Source: Pseudofrankia asymbiotica (lineage in GTDB: Bacteria > Actinomycetota > Actinomycetes > Frankiales > Frankiaceae). From it: 5,495 nt of DNA. The translations under genes and the position numbers were made by a program. This document shows positions 1 to 3,892 of the stretch, piece by piece. Location: positions 28,207-33,701 of the forward strand of contig NZ_MOMC01000031.1 of the NCBI RefSeq assembly GCF_001983105.1, written 5' to 3'. Numbering within the stretch: the stretch's first letter is position 1; each line of letters starts with the position of its first letter. The notes under the pieces were generated by a model that ran no database searches, was not told the DNA's origin, and saw nothing but the letters and a program-made list of their open reading frames with translations.

Positions 1-465
1 GAACAGCAGCAGGCCGGTAGAGGTCAGGGACTGCGGCCGATGGTCATAGGCCGGAATGAAGTGGGCGCAGGCGAGGGCCAGGATCGCCACCAGTGAGAAG
101 CGCGTGCGCAGCGTGCAGTCCGCGCTCAGGGCGGCGAACACGACGGTGAGGCAGACCCACGAGCTCGGGTCACCCAACGAGGCGTCGGGCACCGTCCAGG
201 GCGCCGTCAGCCCGACGGCGATCCCGACGGCCACGTCGACAAGGACCAGTGCCCGTGGCAGCGCCCGCCGGGCGGTGATCGCGATGTAGACGAGGCTCCA
301 GGCCACCACGAGCACCGGGCCGACCAGGCCGCCCGGATGTTGGCCGTACCAGTCGTGCCACCAGATCCATACGTAGACGATGGTGAACACCACGACCAGG
401 CCGCGCAGCACGGCCAGGCCGCGGAAGAACACCGCGGAAAATGTGTCAAGAGCGCGGGCCGGCAT
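1..465 (-). CDS. Partial membrane protein, probable N-terminus of a MacS-type sensor histidine kinase
   Basis: This is the N-terminal 155 residues of a protein that continues past the left edge. The ATG at 465-463 is chosen because an in-frame stop lies upstream (about 516) and a G-rich SD-like run (GGGGGGA) sits about 8 nt before it. The chain begins MPARALDTFSAVFFRGLAVLRG and is strongly hydrophobic. I see likely membrane segments near residues 17-36, 47-64, 72-88, 103-115 and 123-137, joined by short charged loops (RRALPR, DCTLRTR). The RGLAVLRG opening before the first segment, with a multi-pass N-terminus, resembles actinobacterial MacS-family sensor kinases (the DUF5931-type membrane domain) that pair with a NarL-type response regulator. 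The catalytic HisKA_3 and ATPase domains would lie outside the window, so the kinase call is inference. The coding status is well supported by third-position GC and the open frame. No clear promoter is visible in front of it. Confidence 0.72.
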   Translation of the reverse strand, partial: MPARALDTFSAVFFRGLAVLRGLVVVFTIVYVWIWWHDWYGQHPGGLVGPVLVVAWSLVYIAITARRALPRALVLVDVAVGIAVGLTAPWTVPDASLGDPSSWVCLTVVFAALSADCTLRTRFSLVAILALACAHFIPAYDHRPQSLTSTGLLLF

Positions 466-606
466 TCGGCGTTTCCCCCCACTGCCTGCAGAGCGGCGCA
501 GTCCCGTGTCTTTCTACGATGCCGCATTTACCGGGCGCGTGGGGTGTCCGCCACGGCGCCGTCGGTGCCGGCGCGTTCGCCGCGGCGGCCGGGGGCCCTT
601 TCGGGC
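466..606. other. Intergenic region upstream of the minus-strand membrane protein
   Basis: No convincing gene is present; the open frames here lack coding character. The minus strand should hold the promoter of the 1-465 gene, but I see no good -35/-10 pair. A G/C hairpin (592-597 with 607-612, alternatively 596-598 with 603-605) lies next to the first repeat copy. It could contribute to transcription ending after the SMP-30 gene, but there is no T-run. Confidence 0.5.
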
Positions 607-724
607 GGCCCCACCAGACGGCACAGGCCAAAGGCCACGCGACCATGGCGAAGCCCGCGTGGCCGGAGGCCCCACCAGACGGCACAGGCCAAAGGCCACG
701 CGACCATGGCGAAGCCGCGCGGCC
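607..724. repeat. Two-copy tandem direct repeat, 61-bp period, with hairpin arms
   Basis: Positions 607-655 and 668-716 are identical over 49 bp. Each copy contains the mini-palindrome GGCCAAAGGCC and the CCATGG hexamer. Similarity continues past the identical core with one 1-bp indel and a few substitutions. Each copy can also form a longer hairpin: GGCCACGCG at 633-641 pairs perfectly with CGCGTGGCC at 656-664, and in copy 2 694-702 pairs with 716-724 apart from one A-C mismatch. The array begins about 10 bp beyond the stop codon of the minus-strand SMP-30 gene, so it would be transcribed as that gene's 3' tail. Both copies being intergenic fits a dispersed intergenic repeat that duplicated locally. 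It could also act as a terminator or mRNA-stabilising element. I cannot tell which without the rest of the genome. Confidence 0.85.
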
Positions 725-733
725 AGCGGCTCG

Positions 734-1645
734 CTACGCGGCGGGTACGTCGACGCGGCAGGTGAGCACGCGGGACTCCCGGGTCGCGCGGCGCTCGTCG
801 TCCAGGAACGAGCGGGCCGTGCAGATGAACAGGGTGTGCCCGTCGGCGCCGCCCAGCGCGCAGGCGTAGGCGGTCTCGACGCCTGTCCGCACCTCCTCGC
901 TGACCTCGCCGCCCTCGTGGACCCGCAGCACCCGGTCGTGGAACGCGTCCGCGACCCAGATGGCACCCTCCGCGTCGGCGCAGATGCCGTCCGCGGCCGC
1001 GGGCCTGTCATCGGCCGGCAGGCCGGGCGCCCGCAGCGCGCCGGAGCCGAGGTCGGCCCAGACCCGCTGGTTGACCAGAGCGCCGTCCTCGGCGATGTCG
1101 AAGGCGGTGAGCCGGTTCTCGAAGGTCTCGGCGACGACGAGCGTCCGCGGGCCGCCGGCGGCGGGGAGGATGACCGAGCCGTTCGGGAACATCAGGTCCT
1201 TGGCCGCGACGCTGGTGGCGCCGTCCGGGTCGACGCGCATGAGCACGGTCGGACGGGGCGTCTCGCCGGCCATCAGGTCGAAACCGAAGTTCCCGGCGTA
1301 CGCGCGGCCGTGCTCGTCGACCACGAGGTCGTTGAGATGTCCGCCGCAGAACGCGGCCAGGTCGGCGTGCACGGCGAGGTCACCGGTCGGCTCCTGGCGC
1401 AGCAGGTGCCGGTCGAGCATCGAGACGACGAGCATCCGGCCGTCGGGCAGCCAGCCAAGGCCGGACGGCTGGCCCGGCACCTCGGCCACCACCTCGGCCG
1501 AGCCGCTGACCGGGTCGACCGCGAGCACCTCGCCCAGGTAGAGATCGGAGACCCACAGCCGGCCGGCGCGCCAGCGAGGTCCCTCCAGGAACGAACGACC
1601 TTCGAGCAGCACCGAAACAGGGGTGGGGGTCACCCGGATCTCCAT
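734..1645 (-). CDS. SMP-30/gluconolactonase/LRE-family hydrolase
   Basis: The protein has 303 residues, the usual size for the family, and is predicted to be a cytosolic six-bladed beta-propeller that hydrolyses a lactone or similar ester using one divalent metal ion. The family opening EGPRW is at residues 21-25, followed by GRLWVSD (28-34). The expected metal ligands or substrate residues are all present: E21, N105 (in LNDLVVD), N155 (in FPNGS) and D219 (in ADGICAD). The propeller-blade phrases AIWVADAFHDRVLRV (228-242) and YACALGG (260-266) also fit. I chose ATG 1645 because the family fold starts right after it. An in-frame GTG at 1705 would add 20 Arg/Ser-rich residues with no family similarity. 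No strong SD precedes ATG 1645. The gene is transcribed away from the TetR gene at 1913 and is its likely regulatory target. The exact substrate cannot be read from sequence; sugar lactones are typical of the family. Confidence 0.92.
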   Translation of the reverse strand: MEIRVTPTPVSVLLEGRSFLEGPRWRAGRLWVSDLYLGEVLAVDPVSGSAEVVAEVPGQPSGLGWLPDGRMLVVSMLDRHLLRQEPTGDLAVHADLAAFCGGHLNDLVVDEHGRAYAGNFGFDLMAGETPRPTVLMRVDPDGATSVAAKDLMFPNGSVILPAAGGPRTLVVAETFENRLTAFDIAEDGALVNQRVWADLGSGALRAPGLPADDRPAAADGICADAEGAIWVADAFHDRVLRVHEGGEVSEEVRTGVETAYACALGGADGHTLFICTARSFLDDERRATRESRVLTCRVDVPAA

Positions 1646-1828
1646 TCGTCGACGTGAGCGCGACGGCCCCGTCGCCAGCGTCGACCGACGGATCCGACCC
1701 CACACCGTAACGGCCGGCTTCTCTGGGTCATAGGTGCCCCTTCAGGGCAGGATTCCTATACCGCCGCATGAGGCATGCCGGGCCGGACGAGACAGCGCCG
1801 AGGGCACCGACGCGGGCCTGGGACCCGT

Positions 1829-1846
1829 GGTTAGCGACGGCTAACC
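1829..1846. promoter_or_regulatory. Operator 1: palindrome GGTTAGC-GACG-GCTAACC
   Basis: This is a perfect inverted repeat with 7-bp arms (1829-1835 and 1840-1846) around a 4-bp centre. Its core GTTAG-N6-CTAAC has the same format as the palindrome at 1855-1870, and the two centres are 25 bp apart. The size and symmetry suit a dimeric TetR-family repressor, and the gene for one starts at 1913. Binding has not been shown; assignment to that regulator is inference from location. Confidence 0.68.
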
Positions 1847-1852
1847 CCCAGG

Positions 1853-1882
1853 AAGTTAGGGGCTGCTAACCAGCCGAGCCAA
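1853..1882 (-). promoter_or_regulatory. Candidate promoter toward the SMP-30 gene
   Basis: On the minus strand TTGGCT (1882-1877) is followed after 18 bp by TAACTT (1858-1853). This gives a fair -35 and an actinobacterial TAnnnT -10. Transcription would begin near 1846, leaving about 200 nt before the ATG at 1645. The palindrome at 1855-1870 would cover the -10 and spacer, and the one at 1829-1846 would cover the first transcribed bases, a typical repression layout. The hexamers are imperfect, so this is tentative. Confidence 0.33.
1855..1870. promoter_or_regulatory. Operator 2: palindrome GTTAG-GGGCTG-CTAAC
   Basis: Arms 1855-1859 and 1866-1870 are perfect inverted repeats with a 6-bp centre, the same core and spacing as the palindrome at 1829-1846. 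The flanking bases do not extend the symmetry, so this may be the weaker of two sites. It overlaps a candidate minus-strand -10 element, which would suit repression of the lactonase gene. Confidence 0.65.
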
Positions 1883-1900
1883 GACGGCTCTCGCGAGCGG

Positions 1901-1906
1901 TAATCT
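1901..1906 (+). promoter_or_regulatory. Candidate -10 (TAATCT) for leaderless TetR transcript
   Basis: TAATCT ends 6 bp before the ATG at 1913. With the usual -10 to start-site distance, transcription would begin at or next to the A of the start codon, giving a leaderless mRNA, which is common in actinobacteria. There is no SD sequence in front of this ATG, which agrees. No clear -35 is seen 17-18 bp upstream. Confidence 0.4.
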
Positions 1907-1912
1907 GCCTGC

Positions 1913-2635
1913 ATGCCAGGGCGCACCACGACAGGCGCCGAGGCGACCTCCTCAGACGACAGCCCTCCGGGTGGCCCCGACGGCCCCGACGGCGCCGTGG
2001 CCGGGAGCGCGGCGGAGAACACCACGGCGCCAGCGGCGCCCGTGGCCGCTGCGCCCGCGCCCGCGCCGGGGGCACGGCGCGAGCAGTTGTTGGCCGCCGC
2101 GGCGCGGCTGATGGCCGACCGGGGCTACCACGGCGTCAGCATCAACGACATCGGCGCGGCAGCCGGCGTCTCCGGCCCCGCGGTCTACAAGCACTTCCCC
2201 AGCAAGCAGGCGATCCTCACCGAGCTGCTGGTGGGCATCAGCGAGCGGCTGCTGGCCGAGGGGACGATCAGGGCCGAGGCCGCGGCGAGCCCCGACGAGG
2301 CGTTGGACGCGCTGGTGCACTGGCACGTGTCGTTCGCGCTCGGTTCCCCCGAGCTGATCCGCCTCCAGGACCGCGACCTCGCCAGCATGGACGAGACGGC
2401 GGCGCGGTCCGTCCGCCGCCTGCAGCGCCGGTACGTGGAGATCTGGGTGGCCCAGCTGCGGGCACGCGACCCGGGGACCGCCGAGGACGCGGCGCGCGCC
2501 GCCGTCCACGCCACGTTCGGCCTGCTCAACTCGACTCCGTACAGCGCCACGGGCGGCGCCGCCCGCCTCGGCCGCGCCCGCATGGCCAACCTCCTGCACC
2601 GCCTGGGCCTGGCCGCCCTGCACGCCGCCAGCTGA
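1913..2635 (+). CDS. TetR/AcrR-family transcriptional regulator
   Basis: The protein has 240 residues and is a predicted cytosolic DNA-binding dimer. The N-terminal TetR domain spans roughly residues 53-106: RREQLLAAAARLMADRGYHG forms helix 1, and ISINDIG-type residues 76-82, GVSGPAVYKHF (85-95) and PSKQAIL (96-102) form the helix-turn-helix and helix 4. The C-terminal ligand and dimer domain includes LQDRDLAS and HATFGLLNSTPYS, a phrase style common in actinobacterial regulators of this family. Residues 1-52 are an extra low-complexity stretch rich in Ala, Pro, Gly and Asp, probably disordered. ATG 1913 is chosen because a TAATCT -10 lies just upstream, suggesting a leaderless start; a GTG at 1997 is a weaker alternative without SD. 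Two palindromes upstream and a divergently placed SMP-30 gene suggest autoregulation and control of that gene. The inducer is unknown. Confidence 0.93.
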   Translation: MPGRTTTGAEATSSDDSPPGGPDGPDGAVAGSAAENTTAPAAPVAAAPAPAPGARREQLLAAAARLMADRGYHGVSINDIGAAAGVSGPAVYKHFPSKQAILTELLVGISERLLAEGTIRAEAAASPDEALDALVHWHVSFALGSPELIRLQDRDLASMDETAARSVRRLQRRYVEIWVAQLRARDPGTAEDAARAAVHATFGLLNSTPYSATGGAARLGRARMANLLHRLGLAALHAAS

Positions 2636-2647
2636 GCCGGCCGCGGC

Positions 2648-2662
2648 CTCGTCCAGGACGAG
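2648..2662 (+). terminator. Possible hairpin terminator after the TetR gene
   Basis: CTCGTCC-A-GGACGAG is a perfect 15-bp palindrome beginning 12 bp after the TGA. As RNA it gives a 6-bp stem with a 3-nt loop. No T-run follows, so intrinsic termination is uncertain. GC-rich actinomycetes often end transcripts with such stems. A second small palindrome (GGTCC-G-GGACC, 2685-2695) follows. Confidence 0.35.
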
Positions 2663-3114
2663 ACCGGTCCTCGCGCACGCTCCTGGTCCGGGACCCGAGG
2701 CACCTCGAGTGGATATTTAATACCGTTCTTCTGTTTCCGTGAATGCTGGTCGCTGCACATTCGGGTCCGCGGCGCAACGTATGGACCCGCGCCCTTGTTT
2801 CGGCAGCTTTACCGACGGCCCTTCCTCTAGGCACCCGCCAGGACCGCCCCCGAAAGCGGGCACGCTTCCCGCTGTGACGTTCACAACGCCCCAGCGCGCC
2901 CTGCCGAGTCCAAGGCGCAGCGGCGCCTCGGCGTGTACCCGCAGGTAACAGCCATGCCGTCGGGAGTACCGGGCGAGACGGGCACGCCACGCCGCCCATC
3001 CGGCGCCAGGTATTTCAGCCCGCCCGGGACGCACCACACACGGCGCGCAGACACAAGTGATTGACCACGAACCGCCGCCTCGGTACCAACTATTTCACCG
3101 CGTATCCGACGTTC

Positions 3115-3154
3115 GGAGGGACGCGCGGGTGAGGCATCCGCGCGTCCCTCCTTT
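3115..3154 (+). terminator. Perfect 14-bp hairpin followed by TTT (terminator or attenuator)
   Basis: Positions 3115-3128 pair perfectly with 3138-3151 around a 9-nt loop, an exceptionally strong stem for the window, and TTT follows at 3152-3154 on the plus strand. It sits about 480 bp past the TetR stop, too far to be that gene's obvious terminator, and about 400 bp before the small ORF at 3557. It could end an unannotated plus-strand transcript from the gap, or act as an attenuator in the pnt leader. The T-run is short, so termination is not certain. Confidence 0.5.
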
Positions 3155-3212
3155 GGCAGTGCCGCCGTTCGTCGGTGACGCGACGCATCAAACGCACTGG
3201 TCATGTCCCCTG

Positions 3213-3260
3213 TCGGCAGTGCAGCCGAAGTGGTCGGGTACCCCGGCCACTGGCATGGCC
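3213..3260 (+). other. Two abutting hairpins with an alternative pairing
   Basis: TCGGC (3213-3217) pairs with GCCGA (3224-3228). With no gap, the next stem pairs 3229-3238 with 3242-3251, 10 bp with one G-U and a UAC loop. GGCCA (3245-3249) could instead pair with TGGCC (3256-3260), which would disrupt the 10-bp stem. This could be a structured leader element or a chance outcome of high GC. It matches no riboswitch class I recognise. Confidence 0.35.
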
Positions 3261-3319
3261 AGGTTTCGCTGGCGGAGGTTCGCTGAGGTTGAAACCCCAG
3301 AACCCGGCCCGCGCGCTCG

Positions 3320-3362
3320 CCTGACCAGACGACTCCTGACCAGACAGACCGCCTGCCCAGAC
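3320..3362. repeat. Three short direct repeats CCTGMCCAGAC
   Basis: CCTGACCAGAC occurs at 3320-3330 and 3335-3345, and CCTGCCCAGAC at 3352-3362. The start-to-start spacings are 15 and 17 bp. The last two copies are followed by related AGACC or GACC sequence. This could be a degenerate tandem repeat or a cluster of sites for a DNA-binding protein in front of the pnt operon. No symmetry within the unit is evident. Confidence 0.55.
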
Positions 3363-3447
3363 GACCCTCCCCGCTCGGAGATCCGCTCCCGCGGATCCCT
3401 GGAGACCCCGGGGGTGGCCGGCCCGCCAGCAGCGTTTCTTTCCCAAC

Positions 3448-3476
3448 CCGTTCGCGATGCCCGTCGTCGCGAACGG
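3448..3476. other. Perfect 10-bp inverted repeat upstream of the small ORF
   Basis: CCGTTCGCGA (3448-3457) and TCGCGAACGG (3467-3476) are exact reverse complements around a 9-nt centre. The element ends 80 bp before the ATG at 3557. It may be an operator or an RNA hairpin in the leader. No T-run follows, so a terminator is less likely. Confidence 0.5.
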
Positions 3477-3544
3477 ATCTCGTGTTCCCGCACTCGTTGT
3501 CCCAGGACCGGGGCGCCGTCGTCGGCATCCCCGAAACCACCACT

Positions 3545-3549
3545 GGAGG
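3545..3549 (+). promoter_or_regulatory. Strong ribosome binding site GGAGG for the small ORF
   Basis: GGAGG lies 7 nt before the ATG at 3557, close to ideal spacing. It is one of the two clearest SD sequences in the window and is the main reason for choosing this start over the in-frame GTG at 3482. Confidence 0.65.
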
Positions 3550-3556
3550 TTCCCTC

Positions 3557-3892
3557 ATGCACCGGACATCGGCCCCGTCGGCGCCACGCGCCGCCGGGTC
3601 ACCACGGCGGCGTACCGCATTGCCCCCATCCACCGGCGCCTCGGCCGGTGGGCTGGGTATCCAGGCCCTGTCCCCCATCGCCGAAAACACGTTCAAGCCC
3701 TTCGGCGGTCTCTCCACTCGCTCCGCCGGTCTCGGCGAGGTCGCCACCCGCGGGGTGACCCGCCAGGTGCGTCGCAGCTCCGGCCGCCTCGGCGGCGGCG
3801 GCGAACCCGCCGCCTCGCGGACCTGCCGGATCCCCGTCGCCGATCCGGCGGGGACTCCGTCGCCGGTCCGGACGGGAGCCCGGGCCCGATGA
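3557..3892 (+). CDS. Small protein of unknown function, translationally coupled to pntAA
   Basis: The predicted product has 111 residues. I do not recognise the family. The ATG has a well-placed GGAGG, and the TGA stop overlaps the pntAA start as ATGA (3889-3892), the usual sign of translational coupling. The N-terminus (about 1-26) is rich in Ser, Ala, Pro and Arg. The middle (about 29-75) is more protein-like: it contains GLGIQALSPIAENTFKPFGG and then STRSAGLGEVATRGVTRQVRR, and its codon-position GC is graded as in a real gene (third position about 85%, second about 63% by hand count). The C-terminal third is Gly, Pro and Arg rich and may be disordered. No signal peptide, membrane helix, cysteine motif or catalytic motif is evident; the net charge is strongly positive. 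It could be an accessory or regulatory protein, a leader ORF that mainly feeds ribosomes into pntAA, or a spurious frame. The overlap and SD favour real translation. Confidence 0.52.
   Translation: MHRTSAPSAPRAAGSPRRRTALPPSTGASAGGLGIQALSPIAENTFKPFGGLSTRSAGLGEVATRGVTRQVRRSSGRLGGGGEPAASRTCRIPVADPAGTPSPVRTGARAR

Larger units (their letters stand above)
1646..1912. other. Divergent intergenic region between the SMP-30 and TetR genes
   Basis: This stretch should hold the promoters for both flanking genes. The TetR-proximal end holds two palindromic operators (1829-1846 and 1855-1870) and candidate promoter elements on both strands, listed separately. The SMP-30-proximal part (1646-1828) shows only a weak hairpin, TGCCC (1735-1739) with GGGCA (1745-1749), and a TATAGG-like hexamer on the minus strand near 1756. 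I see no gene in it. Confidence 0.6.
2636..3556. other. Long gene-poor region ahead of the pnt operon, rich in inverted repeats
   Basis: About 920 bp lack a convincing coding frame; the open frames have Arg/Pro/Ser-rich translations, no SD and no recognisable family. An AT-rich island lies at about 2707-2740. Inverted repeats include 2762-2768 with 2783-2789, 2855-2860 with 2868-2873, TGTGA-CGT-TCACA (2873-2885), a branched stem at 2903-2932, and stronger ones listed separately. I recognise no tRNA, rRNA, tmRNA or known riboswitch consensus. The region may hold the promoter and a long structured leader for the downstream operon, an unknown small RNA, or remnants of a lost gene. Confidence 0.6.

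Noticed and set aside
607..724. CRISPR array
   Set aside because: There are only two copies, separated by 12 bp, far shorter than a spacer, and the second unit keeps going with the same sequence. No cas genes are nearby.
380..1657. 425-codon plus-strand open frame
   Set aside because: It is antisense to the SMP-30 gene, which has clear family motifs; the plus frame is a compositional shadow.
1646..1705. 20-residue N-terminal extension of the SMP-30 protein from a GTG
   Set aside because: The residues are Arg/Ser-rich and outside the family fold, and no SD precedes the GTG. ATG 1645 gives a typical N-terminus.
3195..3260. Cobalamin or SAM-IV riboswitch, suggested by GCCACTGG and GGTCATG words
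   Set aside because: The remaining conserved boxes of either class are missing or in the wrong order, so only isolated short words match.
3262..3296. tRNA-like T-loop (GGTTCGCTGAGG) and GGTTTC/GAAACC stem
   Set aside because: There is no acceptor stem, anticodon arm or proper T-loop consensus at the required distances.
3457..3888. Upstream in-frame extension of PntAA by 144 codons
   Set aside because: The added sequence is Arg/Pro/His-rich without family similarity. The PntA family start at MRIGVARE coincides with ATG 3889.
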